A stretch of 64,000 nucleotides of DNA, from positions 186,001 through 250,000 of the forward strand of contig JBAJFG010000116.1 of assembly GCA_037903475.1 (NCBI GenBank), given 5' to 3'. How positions within the stretch are numbered: position 1 is the stretch's first letter; each line of letters starts with the position of its first letter. This document shows, in pieces, positions 54,240-64,000 of this stretch. Source of the stretch: Ancylostoma caninum. Its lineage: Eukaryota; Nematoda; Chromadorea; Rhabditida; Ancylostomatidae. Both the position numbers and the translations under genes were made by a program. The notes under the pieces are model-generated. The model saw nothing but the letters and a program-made list of their open reading frames with translations, did no database searches and was not told the DNA's origin.

Positions 54240-55255
54240 CGTATTCGTGCGTCTTCCTCACTACTGCTGGGCTAACGCAGACGCATTTTCCATCGGCGGA
54301 CCCGTATCCTGCTGTTCTCCTCACTATTGGGCCAAGACGAAGCCGTATCCTGGCGTTCTCTCACTACTGAGCAACGGTGTACTGGATCCGTATCCTGGCG
54401 TGCCCACACCATTGGATGAAAGCGGGCTCTCCTTCCGTCTGAGGGCCCGCGTTCTGGCTTCTTGCTCACTTTTGGGCAATAGCGGATCCGTTCGCCGTCG
54501 GCTGAATAGTATTCTGGTATTCTGCACTTTAATGGGTCGCAGCGGACCCTCCCATATTGGTGGACCCGTATCCTGGCGATCCCCACCCAACTGGGTCATG
54601 GCTAGACCTTCCTCATCGATAGACCCGTATCTTGGCGTCTTCCTCACAGTTAGGCCAAGCCGGACCCGTTCTCCATTTGCGGACTCGCATCCCGGCATTC
54701 TCCACGCTATCGCACCAAAGCGAACCCGCATCCTGGCGTTCTCCGCTCCACATCGGGCTGCAGTGAGTCCTTTCCCCTTCGGTGAACCAGGCGGCGATTT
54801 TCTCACCGATGGACAAAACCGGACTCGCTCTCCGCCGGCGGACCCTACCCCCCCCTCCACCCCACTGGGCCCTTTTTCCATCTGAGGAGCATTCTGGCAT
54901 GTTCCTCACAGTTAGGCTAAACCGGACCTCTTCTCCATGGGCGGACTGGTACCCCAACATTCTCTACGCCATTGGGTAACACAGGACCCTTATTCCATCG
55001 GTGGGCCCATATCCTGGCGTTCTCCACGTTATTGAGCCAGAGCGAACTGATCCTATAATGAAGAATCTGTATGCTGGTGTGCTTCACACTATTGGGCCAC
55101 ATTGGGCCCTTCAGCCGTCGGTTGATCCTTATTCTGGTGTTTTTTCTCATAATTAGGCCAAACCGGACCCGCCCTCCGTCGGCGAAGCCGTATCCTAGCG
55201 CTTTCACCACTTTTGGCCACGCCACACCTGTTCTCTATCGGAGCACCCGTACCCT
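54240..55255. repeat. Minisatellite, ~60-bp unit, about 17 diverged copies
   Basis: The unit start CGTATCCTGGCGTTCTCC or variants recurs at intervals near 59-60 bases (for example about 54509, 54568, 54627 and 54687). Each unit has a TCACTATTGGGCCAAAGCGGACC-like second half. The units have diverged by substitutions and small indels. Long open frames on both strands (54247-54885; 54324-54881) are by-products of the repeat. Confidence 0.88.
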
Positions 55256-55854
55256 TTGTAGATCTCGAGAGTAATGGTAAACGCTTGGGAGTTACTCAGA
55301 AATTCTGACTATTTATTGGTTGATTGGTTACACAATGATCATACCTTACTATATTGAAGCGTTTACTCTGTATGTTAGCGCACAAGCTTTCTCGAAGTGA
55401 ATGGATATCGTGATTCTGAGCGAATGCGCCGAGACCTCGGCGGGGGATGCGACAGAGGCACGTTCAGCCACGTCCAGCTTCCGGGGCTTCACAGAGTCCT
55501 GGTGTGCCCGGTGAACCCGCCCACCTCTTCAGTGGGTGTTGTGGCAGCCGGGGTTTGTTCCTGACTGAAAGGGCGTCGTGGCATGCCACCGCTAGCACAC
55601 CGATTTGTATCCATCCCAAAATGACGTGCGTCGTATATCGCACATTTGTACACTTTTTGTTCAACATGGGGAAATTCTTCATAACAGTTCTGGCCAAGTT
55701 CCAATCGACTTCTATAATACAAACACAGATAAATTACAAACAGAGATACACCTTCATTATAATGCGTATTCCTTATGAGCGTGGGATAAAAATTTTCAAA
55801 TATTTGGGACTATGGTGTATGGAACTATATTTCAGTGGGTGAACTAACCTGGGC

Positions 55855-56043
55855 CAATCTTCCACCGGCTTGGAGTGGCCTGGTTGGCGGGTGCCTTGTA
55901 GCAGCCGGGGCCTGGCTTCCTCCCGTTCGATTTGATTTGGCTGGCGGATGCCTCATGGCTAGCGGGACCTGGCCTCTTTCCCTTTGGAGTGGCCTGGAGG
56001 GCGGTTGCCTTGTGGCGGCCCGGGACTGGCCTCCTCCGCTTTG
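55855..56043. repeat. 66-bp minisatellite, three copies
   Basis: GGCCTGG..GGCGG.TGCCT recurs three times about 60-66 bases apart. A plus-strand frame shows GLVGGCLVAAGAW, DLAGGCLMASGTW and GLEGGCLVAARDW. It is GC-rich, probably non-coding. Confidence 0.8.
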
Positions 56044-56058
56044 AAATGGCGCATATAA

Positions 56059-56953
56059 CGTCGCAGCAGTGGAACGGTGGTTTTCCTGCTGTGTATATAG
56101 TGCAGCCTGAAAGCTTGTAAATATTCCCTCACCCCTATGCTGCGAGCGCCCGTCTACGGACGTTCGTCACCCATCGCGCCGCCGCGCGCGAATTCGCGCG
56201 CGGCACTACCTTGTTTTCCCCAGCGCAGGCGCCGGGAGGGTTCGTCGCGCTCTCCGCCCTTTTCGCCGCGTTCGCGAAAGGACGGGTGACGAACGTCACG
56301 TAATCGAGATCGCCAGCGAAGGTGATGAAATCACCATACCGTGCATGCGGGAGGCCAGGAGTGACGTAATCGGCGAGTCCCGAAACGAACGTGTCTGAGT
56401 CCCTAAAAATTGGCCATTTCGCCTCGCAGTCTGCGCCTCAAGATTACCGATGTCTATGAGTGCCCCCGCGTTATCGGAACAATATGTCTAGCCGCTCTAG
56501 CCCCCTTACGGCGCTTTGTTTAATAGATTAATATTTTCAATCATTTTATGTTCCGTCTGGGTCCACAAAACGGCGGAGACCCCACTTTTTCCTACGCCCC
56601 CCTCTCCCGCCCACTTTCTGCGTCCGCCACTGATATCTATTAAACAAAGCGCCGTAAGGGGACTAGAGCTGCTAGAGCTACATATATTGTTCTGTGAACG
56701 CGGCGGCACTCATAGACACCGGTGATCTTGAGGCGCAAACTGTGAGGCGAGATAGCCGATTTTTAGGGACTCAGACACGTTCGTTTCGGGACTCGCCAAT
56801 TACGTCATTGCTGGCTCTCCCGCATGCACGGGCTAGTGATTTCATCACCTTCGCTGGCGGTCTCGCAGCATTGGGGTGAGGGAGCGTTTACAAGCTTTCA
56901 GGCTGCACTGCATATATACGCAGCAGGAAAACCACCGTTCCACTGCTGCGACG
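56059..56953. mobile_element. Long-inverted-repeat element with GC-rich insertion in one arm
   Basis: The arms are 56059-56525 and 56640-56953. CGTCGCAGCAGTGGAACGGT starts the left arm and, inverted, ends the right one; GCGCCGTAAGGG stands at the inner end of each. The left arm has an extra piece at about 56149-56315 that is absent from the right. This piece is itself bounded by GACGTTCGTCACCC and GGGTGACGAACGTC and is very CpG-rich, like the Harbinger-type MITEs above. There is no coding content. Confidence 0.75.
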
Positions 56954-57613
56954 GTTTAGGCACTTTCGCTGAAGGGATGCCTGTAGCGTTTCGGAAGCTG
57001 GGTGGTGGTTGAACCTAAGCGGTCACCTCATTTGGTAGCTGCTACTGCCGCATCCTATGCTGAGGTATCGAAGCGATTTTGCAGTCACGATATCCGTCCA
57101 TTTCGAGAAAGTTTATGCACTAACATACAGAGTAAACGTTTCAATTTAGCAAGGCATGACATTGTGTGACCAATCAACCAATAGTTGATCCCAAGCCTTT
57201 ACCATTAGAGTATCCCCAAACGTCGGCAGCAGTCATGGCGATCGTCACTACACTCAAGACCCGATACAATTGCGGATATTATATGAATACTATAAGACCA
57301 CAATTTTACTGGTGATGATAAAGAACTGACAAATTTGCAGCTCTTTTCGAAAAGCCATAACAGTAGTACTGCTCAAGGCCGAGCCTAAAACTGCGTGAAT
57401 GTCTGAGTACATCTATGCACTTATGTATGACGAAACATGGGCCGAACGTCTCGTCAGCTTCGCATCATCGCGAGGCACTGTCTATAATTGAGCTTCATGA
57501 AGTGCTCATGCTATCACGTGTACGGCCTCCCCACGCCTGAGGAAATTTTGTTGCCCTACCAGGATTTTCACAAGAGGATTGTGCCTCAGTTCCGAATCCC
57601 TATTCACCTGGGC

Positions 57614-59162
57614 TCCAAACTGGCCAAAAAGATATCACCTCTTGGTTTTTTCAATATAACTTCTTCAAAACACAACGGTTTCAAATGAAACTTCAACAGA
57701 GCTTAGCCTAAGGCATTATAATACGATATCCCCTAACATGCCTCTTGAAAGTGCTGGAATATTTTTTTAGATATTTTTTTCCTAAATCTTCTATATTGAG
57801 CGATCTTCGAGAAAGGATAACAATAAACAGAACAACGGTAACAACTAACAAAAAATAACAAAGTAGTAAATATAGCTTCTACAAAATCAGTACCTAGTAG
57901 CATAACCTTTTGCAAGTATTACAGCCTGACATCTGCATGGACTCAATAAGCCTATCGATTGTGGTTTGTGGAATGTTGCTCCACTCTTCCTTGATCTGAG
58001 CGAATTTTTCGTCCACATTTCGAGCCAGTTTCCCTGCCAGACGTTTCTTCGGCTCATTCCACAACGGCTCTATAATATTCAGGTCCGGCGACTGACTTGG
58101 CCAATCGAGACGAGTAATTCGACGTCGCCTGAACCATTGCTGCACATCAGATGAGCGGTGCTTCGGGTCGTTATCTTCCTGGAAGGTGGAGCCTTGTCCC
58201 AGTGCGCGGCGAGCATGTGGTAGCATAACCTTTTTCAAGATGTCTAAGTACGCTTTGCGGTCCAGGATTCCTTTAATGTGGTGAATTGGACCCATTCCAT
58301 GGGCAGAGAAGCACCCCTAGACGAGGCATGATCCACCTCCATGTTTCATCGTCGGAATTTGGTATCTACGATGGAATATTTTGGCTACAGGACGACGAAT
58401 CCATGTTATTCCATCAGTGCCGAACAGTAAAAACTTGCTTTTGTCCGACCAAAGAACACTGCTTCACTCTTCTCGTCCCCAGTGAAGGTGCCCAAGCGAT
58501 GCGAGCTTTGCGATTTCTCGCAGATATGAACGGTTTTTAACAGGGCGTCTACCATATAGACCAGCAGCCTGCAAACGTCGCCGAATAGTGCGACGGGAAG
58601 GAATCGACACGTCTGGAGTTGATATCTCGCGAGCAATGTCGGATAAGGTGAGGCGTGGGTTGCTTCTCGACATACGAATTATGTTACGGTCCATCAAGGA
58701 GTCTGTGATTCGAAGTCTTCCGGGGCTCTTCTTGTGGAGAAAGCCTCCCTGTAGCGTCCAGCGTTTTAGGAACTTGGATATTGTCGGCCTGGAAACTTTG
58801 AACTGCTCCGCCAGCGGCCTTCGACCATTGCCTTCTGTTCCATCTCGCTCAGATTTTTGGAGCCCTTTGGTCTAGCCATACTCTGAAATTCTTTTCAAAC
58901 ATTATTCTATAAAAATATAAGAGATTACACGTCAATCACGAAAGTCAGGGACAAAAACTTAAAGAACCACTTTTGCAATTTTTGAAGATTTTCCAACTTT
59001 TTTCCAGAAATACACTTAAAGAAGACCCTATCGACTTATACTATACCTATAAGTTGGAGTCCTATCCCTCAACACACAGTGAAAAATTGAGCTCAATTGG
59101 GCGAGCCTTTCAGAAGTTACACGCAAAAAACGAAAAGGTGATATCTTTTTGGCCAGTACGTA
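57614..59162 (-). mobile_element. Tc1-like transposon, ~1.54 kb
   Basis: The inverted ends share CTGGCCAAAAAGATATCACC, then GGTTTTTT and a GTAACTTCT stretch. C. elegans Tc1 ends are very similar (CTGGCCAAAAAGATATCCAC). The right end is next to TATA; the left flank is mutated. It encodes one transposase on the minus strand, frame-disrupted. It abuts the left arm of the inverted repeat 59161-59897, whose other arm shows the uninterrupted sequence. Confidence 0.88.
57894..58879 (-). pseudogene. Tc1-like transposase, frameshifted
   Basis: The start MARPKGSKNLSEMEQKAM is at 58879. A frameshift near 58815 leads into AEQFKVSRPTISKFLKRW (first helix-turn-helix), then SLMDRNIIRMSRSNPRLTLS and RRTIRRRLQAAGLYGRRPVK (second DNA-binding part). 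Further shifts occur near 58460 and 58300. The catalytic end is intact (57894-58295): FQEDNDPKHRSSDVQQWF with the second Asp, and LDWPSQSPDLNIIEPLWNE with the final acidic residue. It stops at 57894. Full length would be about 330 residues, usual for Tc1 transposases. Confidence 0.88.
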
Positions 59163-59897
59163 TATGGTTGGAAGGCTTGTCCCAAACGATGATACAGACG
59201 ATACTTGAATTTTGCTAAATGGCTAATACAAGCTCAAAATTCTATTTCCTGCCATAATGACATGAATCTCCCTCATACACAGCTTGGCAGCAGGATAGCC
59301 GAGTGGATAGTGATGCAGACCCAGAGGATGCGGCTCAATGGTTTGCATCCCGTCTCTGAGTAGATTTTTGCAAACTTTAATAGCTAATCTTTAATAGGGT
59401 GCGGAACCGTTCGGGAGATAAATGAAAAACGACTACTAGCACTGTTTCGGAAATAATGGACAATTGCTCGATACGGGGTGTTAACGCAATGTCGCTGCAA
59501 AGACCAAGTATTTTGATATGCCATATAATCTATTCACTCACTTTCTCACTCTTAACCGCCTTGAATGTTTGACTGCTCACGCATGGTTGCGCTTTTGCTG
59601 GCCAAATTTGGTCAGGGTCATGTGGTTTACATAGCTTAAAATCAATAATCATTTATCTCCGGAACGCCTTCTCATCCTGTTGAAGGTTAGGAGTTAAGGT
59701 TTGCAAAACAAAACTTGGGGTCGGGATGCAAACACTTAAGCCTTATCCTACGGATCTTCATCACTATCCACTCGGGGGTGAGAGGAATTCATGTCAATAT
59801 GGCAGGAAATGGAATTTTGTGCTTGTGGTAACCATTTAGCAAAATTGAAGTACAATCTGTGTCATCGTTTGAGACAAACCTTCCAACCATATATGTC
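59161..59897. repeat. Inverted pair of tRNA-headed repeats
   Basis: Arms 59161-59440 and about 59625-59897 are inverted copies (TATATGGTTGGAAGG at the outer edges; GGAGATAAATGA at the inner ends). The left arm contains TAGCCGAGTGGATAGTGAT, an exact polymerase III A-box in context, and GGTTTGCATCCCG as B-box, as in class II tRNAs (Ser/Leu). The right arm keeps the second half of these. It may be two SINE copies head-to-head or one foldback. Confidence 0.72.
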
Positions 59898-59899
59898 TC

Positions 59900-60495
59900 A
59901 TTTCGAAAGCGCAGCTTAAGTTCGTGCACTTCCCTTGTTAGTAGCCGCAGCCATACAGCCTCTTTTCAGCCGACTAACTTTACAACCAACTTTACAGACG
60001 CATAATTTCCTCGAATTTTCCAAATTATTCGGTCACTTGAGACATTTTTTTTTCAGAGTGTAGCTATTCCAGAGGCAATGTGCCACTCGGGTGCGTGAGT
60101 TTTTGAACAGCAGCTCTCCAGAATGTAGGGCATCGCTGGGTCACCGCCCCAGTTCCTGAGCCGGTGCCCTACTTTTCTTGGCCACACCACCAATTGCTCT
60201 GGAACTGTCGAGAAGTCACCACCACAACCGAGGCTCCGCCCACCGCACAAATCTCGTCCAACCAAAGCCAGCAATCGTATGGACTGCGCCGGAGGATTGT
60301 TCACAGACATATAATAAGTGAGCATATGTGTGCCTCAACAACCGAAGCCAGCCAGATACGGCCCATCATCAAGTGCACTATACTGCCTAACCCTTTAGGT
60401 GGCGACTGCATGTGTTAAGTATTTGATGTGTCAAATTGCTCGGAGCAAATGGTATTAAGGCCATGCTTGTGAGAACGAAGTGAGCAACGTCAACG
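59900..60495. other. Intergenic, nothing secure
   Basis: The region 60053-60418 is open on both strands but shows no family signature. Confidence 0.35.
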
Positions 60496-60514
60496 ATATA
60501 TATATATATATATA

Positions 60515-61377
60515 TCTGTATATATAAAAGTGAAAGTTTGTTTGTGTGTATGTTTGTGTGTGTGTTTGTGTGTGTGTTTGTGTGTTTGTGTGTTCCGAAT
60601 AGAAATCGCGGAGGATGAACCGATCGGGACCAAATTTTGCAGGTAGACTCTCCACTGGCCGGCGGAGGTTATAGGCTACCTTGCACCTGGGATTATCGAT
60701 TGGTTTATCGATTATATCGATTTTATTGATTTCTCACTCTTCTTGACCAGGGACTAGCGAGAACATGCCTACTGGGGCACCTCAATGCGCTGAACACGAA
60801 TATGACAACCATTTTGCACCAATTTATCGATCATATCGATTTTATTGATTTTTCGCTCTTCTTGACCAGGGACTAGCAAGAACATGCCTACTGGGGTACC
60901 TCAATGCGCTGAACACGAATATGACAACCATTTTGCACCAATTTATCGATTTATTGATTTCATTGATTTTTTCCCATTTTCGCTCGGGGACGGACAAAGA
61001 CATGTCTTCTTGGGTTTCTCAATACGCTGAATAGGAATATGACAAACATTTTGCATGAAATATCGGTTTTTCGATTTTATTGATTTTTGGCTCTTCCCCC
61101 CAATGGAGTGGTGAAGACATCTCTCCTTTGGGGTTCCTCGATATGCTGAGTATGAATATGACAACCACTTTGTACGAATACGTCGATTCAATGTCACCGA
61201 AATAGCTTTGCTAACTTTTCGCCCACAAGTCGATGGGAAACGTCACCTGGGCTTCGCTAACATGCTGATCACCAAAATTATGGAGGTTTTAATGAATTTG
61301 TCGATGATAGTAATTGGCCTCAGCAGTATGATGTAGCCAAGGTAATAAAGCACCCGAGCGAAGCCGGGTACGGCAGC

Positions 61378-61380
<3 letters not shown>
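60515..61380 (+). mobile_element. Non-autonomous Helitron
   Basis: It starts TCTGTATATATAAAAGTGAA after an A and ends CCGGGTACGGCAGCTAG before a T, with a short GC hairpin (CCCGAGCGAAGCCGGG) just before CTAG. These are the Helitron hallmarks (5' TC, 3' CTRR, A/T target, no duplication). It is inserted in a (TA)n tract. The interior has TG-rich sequence and about four ~119-bp tandem repeats (60700-61195). There is no Rep/helicase. Confidence 0.83.
60700..61195 (+). repeat. ~119-bp tandem repeats inside the Helitron
   Basis: ACCAGGGACTAGC at about 60746 and 60865, with related units further on; each carries a TTTATTGATTT...GCTGA...AATATGACAA core. The third and fourth units are more diverged. 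Confidence 0.85.

Positions 61381-61431
<51 letters not shown>
61381..61431. repeat. (TA)n microsatellite
   Basis: About 24 TA units directly after the Helitron end; a shorter TA run precedes its start at 60496-60514, so the Helitron split one tract. Confidence 0.95.
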
Positions 61432-61433
<2 letters not shown>

Positions 61434-61484
61434 TGGCATCATCTTGTCCTCTGAACTCTTTAGCAAGTAAATTTTTGCTTCATC

Positions 61485-62395
61485 TTGTCATCTTTGTCTT
61501 CAATGTCGGGCGACAACAATGTTCCTGTATCCGATCACACTATTTTCACATTGTATGTTGTTGACCCAGAAGATTTTCCATTGAATGATCACTATTGTAC
61601 TTCGAAAGGAAATCAGCCTCCTAATTTTTCTACTCTACAACTATGTAGCAGTAACCTGAATTCTCAGCCACTCACTGTTTCGAAACATCTTAATTCTAAT
61701 CCGATAGCCGTCGGAAAACCTGCACGTCCAACGTCAGCATTATACAGCATTTTGTCAACGCCCACTCAGAGGCTTTTCACCATAGGTACTGGCCACACTT
61801 CGCTTAATCCTACCCCAGCTGAAAACAGCGTCCACAAATCTTCTGCTGCAATAACTACTAACCTGATTATTGCTCCAAGGCACTCTCGTTCACTGCTAGT
61901 ACTCTCCAGTAATTTGAAAGCGCCTAGGTTTTGTTCCATAACTGCAGTCCCACCGCTTTTTGAGGCCAGCCTTGATCCTTATTGAATCCTATGCCAATAA
62001 ATTCTAGCACTTTAGCCGCACCAAGTGAAGTTTCAGAGAACGAAGCTCAAGAAGTTGGACACAATGAGGACAGTTCTCCAAAGTTTATTGTATTGTTTAG
62101 TGTTCGTCTATTTCCGGTCCAACAATAACAGCGACATATTTAGATGTCGTGGATTTATGATGATAGGGAAGCACGTCGTTGTAAGGGTATGTTAAACATC
62201 GAATCGAGTACAAGATACTACCTTCAAACAATTGCATTTTAGGCCGTGGGTGACGAATTTCTCAGCTATCCTAGCGTAGGACACCACTGTATACCATGTA
62301 AAACTACGAAGGATAAGACGCAGAGAGTGATGTTCAAGGTGATCAAACGTGGATAACTGACTCAGTAATTTATGAAGATGAATTTCAGAAATAGC
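61485..62395 (+). other. Ser/Thr/Pro-rich open stretch upstream of the MULE-like gene
   Basis: A 166-codon frame at 61485-61985 begins MSSLSSMSGDNNVP and is rich in Ser, Thr, Asn and Pro. No domain is recognised. Given its position and strand it may be the first exon of the MULE-like gene, or chance. Confidence 0.35.
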
Positions 62396-62819
62396 AAGAG
62401 ATTCGGATGGACCCATCGTTCGCTAAAAATGCGACCGAGGAAGTATGAGAAGGAGTGTTGGAGTCGCTCGCATATGATCCAAGCATAGGAACGGAGGAAG
62501 AGCGACAGGAAAGGGCTGAGCTCTTTATGATAGGGAGTACGAATCAAGGAGAAGACACGTCTCCAGGTAACAAGCCCTCCTTACATGGTCCTCATACAAA
62601 CTCGTTGAAATTACTTATGCTCATCAGTTTAGGCTCACAAAGAAGAGGAGATTACCCTAGACAATGTGCGGGACTCCTTAGCAATGCTACCTGATGGATC
62701 AAAGTTTCTGCAGTTCCAAACACCGTCCTTCCAGATGTATTACTCAAAGGAAACGATAAAGCTGACTATGCATAACAATATCTATATGCATGACAATATC
62801 CCTCACACTGTGATTCCAG

Positions 62820-62942
62820 GAAGCGTTGGATAATGGACTGTACGCGCTGGTTGCGGACGGCGTACATAAGGTGCTTCCGAAGAAACTTGATGACAATGCG
62901 CAACTTTACACCATACCTGGAGTGTGTAATGACACAGTAGAG
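62820..62942 (+). pseudogene. MULE-like exon (NGLYALVADGVH)
   Basis: Acceptor GATTCCAG before and donor GTAAAT after; 41 codons beginning EALDNGLYALVADGVH and ending VCNDTVE. It joins in phase to 63006 (VPLLHAVTT). This is the segment just before the MULE catalytic core. Confidence 0.7.
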
Positions 62943-63005
62943 GTAAATCTTTTTCACAAATTTATTGATATACTTCGTGACTGCCAAAATTCCTGGACAT
63001 TTAGG

Positions 63006-63315
63006 TGCCTCTTCTGCATGCTGTTACCACAAAAGAGACGATGCTGAGCTGCACAAGGATTTTCGAGACTGTGCGAAAAGAACTGGAAGCTATTGGCGTT
63101 GGGAAATCGGGAGCGATACTACGAGTCATACTCGACTTTGAAAAAAACAGCTATAAATGCTGCAAAGAAAACTTTCGATAAGGCAGAACTGGAAGGGTGT
63201 GGATGGCACTTATCACAAGCTTGGACAAGGAAAAGAGACAGCATGGGCGTCCGCCAATATGTACTCGGAGGGAAAATGTGCAAGCAAATTGCTATATGGT
63301 GGAGCACTTTGGAAG
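63006..63315 (+). pseudogene. MULE-like catalytic-core exon with a one-base shift
   Basis: It follows CATTTAG and precedes GTACAT. VPLLHAVTTKET and RVILDFEK carry the catalytic-type Asp. After the A7 run at 63141-63147 the frame changes and continues INAAKKTFDKAELEGCGWHL, SQAW and IAIWWSTLEG. Removing one A from the run would restore one frame, so an assembly or sequencing error is possible here. Confidence 0.72.
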
Positions 63316-63375
63316 GTACATGAGAATCTTAGTTGTGCGAGTATAGTTATTATACAACTGATTTTATCAATTAAG

Positions 63376-63583
63376 GACTTCCTTTCCCACCAGTGGACTT
63401 AGTAAGGAAGGTACCCGCTATATATCGTCCGTCCGTGCCAGTGGAACACGAGGCGTATACAAAATGTGAAGAATTTCTGTCATATCTGCACTCGACATAG
63501 ATCGATGGGCCATTCAAGGGACTGTGGTGTAAATGGAACATCACCGAGCTTCGCACTACGAACCTTGCTGAAACATTTTACAG
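63376..63583 (+). pseudogene. MULE-like exon with premature stop
   Basis: It follows AATTAAG and ends at TACAG|GTGGGA. It encodes LPFPPVDLVRKVPAIYRPSV and FLSYLHST, then TAG (63498-63500), then IDGPFKGLWCKWNITELRTT and NLAETF. The stop replaces a residue that is usually Trp in this position of related proteins. Confidence 0.68.
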
Positions 63584-63643
63584 GTGGGAACCAAACAAGA
63601 GAAAACAGCGCAGTACCTACTAATGTGACGTATCTTGTTACAG

Positions 63644-63884
63644 CCACCTTCGGAAACATCTTGGCGGTCAAGCAGATCCGGATTTCAAAACCCTCTTGCA
63701 TCGCTTACGCCGTTCCAACCTTAGAGCCAACTTCAAGTTACAACGGCTAGAGCAGGTTCGAGATGAACCAATTCAATTTCCAACAGATGAACTTCAGTAC
63801 AAATTTTCTGTGCTTCGAGGTGCCGACAGAAGGTCGCCGCCTTCGAAAACGCGTCAAGGTTGCTCAGTGTATGAAAGATTTTGA
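63644..63884 (+). pseudogene. MULE-like terminal exon
   Basis: It follows TTGTTACAG and completes a split serine codon (TAC AG|C). It encodes SHLRKHLGGQADPDFKTLLH, then RRSNLRANFKLQRLEQVRDE, ending with TGA at 63882-63884. The rest of the window (63885-64000) is unassigned. Confidence 0.62.
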
Positions 63885-64000
63885 GCGGCTACGAGAAGTC
63901 GACAGGATCTGCATGAGCACATCCGACATCACCATCTACTGCCGACGGATGTCTTGCTTCACCTCGGGAAAATTGATCTGAATCTCCAAATCTTTCAACC

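Larger units (their letters stand above)
62396..63884 (+). pseudogene. MULE-type (Mutator-like) transposase gene with introns, decayed
   Basis: Exon-like segments can be joined: 62396-62575 (LESLAYDPSIGTEEERQER), 62633-about 62770 (EEEITLDNVRDSLAMLPDGS, KFLQFQTPSFQMYYSKE), 62820-62942 (NGLYALVADGVHKVLPKK), 63006-63315 (VPLLHAVTTKET, ILRVILDFEK, INAAKKTFDKAELEGCGWHL), 63376-63583 (KVPAIYRPSVPVEHEAY, GPFKGLWCKWNITELRTTN) and 63644-63884 (SHLRKHLGGQADPDFKTL). The LDFE...GCxxHLSQ order is that of MULE transposases. Lesions: TGA at 62446-62448, a seven-A run at 63141-63147 that shifts the frame after DFEK, and TAG at 63498-63500 where Trp is expected. It was either a domesticated gene that died or an intron-bearing transposon. 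Confidence 0.75.

Noticed and set aside
54247..54885. 212-codon plus-strand and 185-codon minus-strand frames
   Set aside because: Both lie wholly in the 60-bp minisatellite and mirror its period; no domain is seen.
54240..55255. CRISPR-like regular spacing
   Set aside because: Units are diverged throughout with no constant repeat and variable spacer pattern, and the genome is eukaryotic.
59290..59360. Possible tRNA-Ser/Leu gene
   Set aside because: A- and B-box matches are present, but the acceptor stem and anticodon arm do not pair convincingly and the sequence is part of a repeated inverted pair.
60455..60655. Minus-strand frame with repeated THTQT
   Set aside because: It translates a (TG)n tract in the Helitron 5' region.

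Overview
The window is eukaryotic, intron-rich and crowded with repeats. It most likely comes from a clade V nematode, and a strongylid/hookworm-like genome is my best guess. The evidence is short introns with (T)nCAG or TAG acceptors, GC-AG introns, a Tc1 element whose inverted repeats closely resemble those of C. elegans Tc1, mariner and RTE elements of nematode type, and a conserved animal gene. There is no operon, CRISPR array, rRNA gene or convincing functional tRNA gene.

The main host gene is a plus-strand orthologue of the WD40 protein WDR44 (C. elegans SYM-4), the Rab11-binding rabphilin-11 family. I could place twelve exons by splice signals, reading phase and family conservation: 10767-10904, 21785-21935, 22646-22791, 27593-27708, 27844-27914, 28403-28564, 29160-29252, 29326-29418, 29488-29589, 29658-29806, 35865-35997 and 50343-50504 (stop codon). 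All phases join, giving about 500 residues. Candidate more N-terminal exons lie at 234-2563 but are not secured. Introns of about 10.9, 4.8, 6.1 and 14.3 kb hold most of the mobile DNA.

Region by region: 0.2-2.6 kb, possible N-terminal exons; 2.9-4.2 kb, a mariner with stop-interrupted transposase; 5.2-8.5 kb, a degenerate RTE-type LINE on the minus strand; 8.9-9.4 kb, a divergent, frame-broken histone H2A-like gene; 12.05-13.92 kb, a hAT-like non-autonomous element carrying a GC-rich nested MITE; 15.9-20.9 kb, LINE fragments; 22.8-24.4 kb, a 1.5-kb foldback element; 33.3-35.3 kb, a GC-rich MITE and a duplicated foldback; 36.6-37.9 kb, an RTE-like fragment; 39.1-43.0 kb, a nearly complete Penelope-like element with an N-terminal GIY-YIG domain and pseudo-LTRs; 45.5-47.1 kb, a second hAT-like copy in opposite orientation.

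Beyond the last WDR44 exon: a TTCGAA-rich MITE with an 8-bp target duplication (51.4 kb), a decayed Tc-type transposase (51.8-52.2 kb), an internally deleted mariner (52.85-53.39 kb), a 60-bp minisatellite (54.2-55.2 kb), a foldback with a GC-rich insertion (56-57 kb), a Tc1-like element (57.6-59.2 kb) next to an inverted pair of tRNA-headed repeats, a non-autonomous Helitron (60.5-61.4 kb), and a decayed, intron-containing MULE-type transposase gene running to near the window end.

The most notable items are the Penelope-like element inside a host intron, the set of MITE families whose target duplications can be read directly, and the H2A relic.
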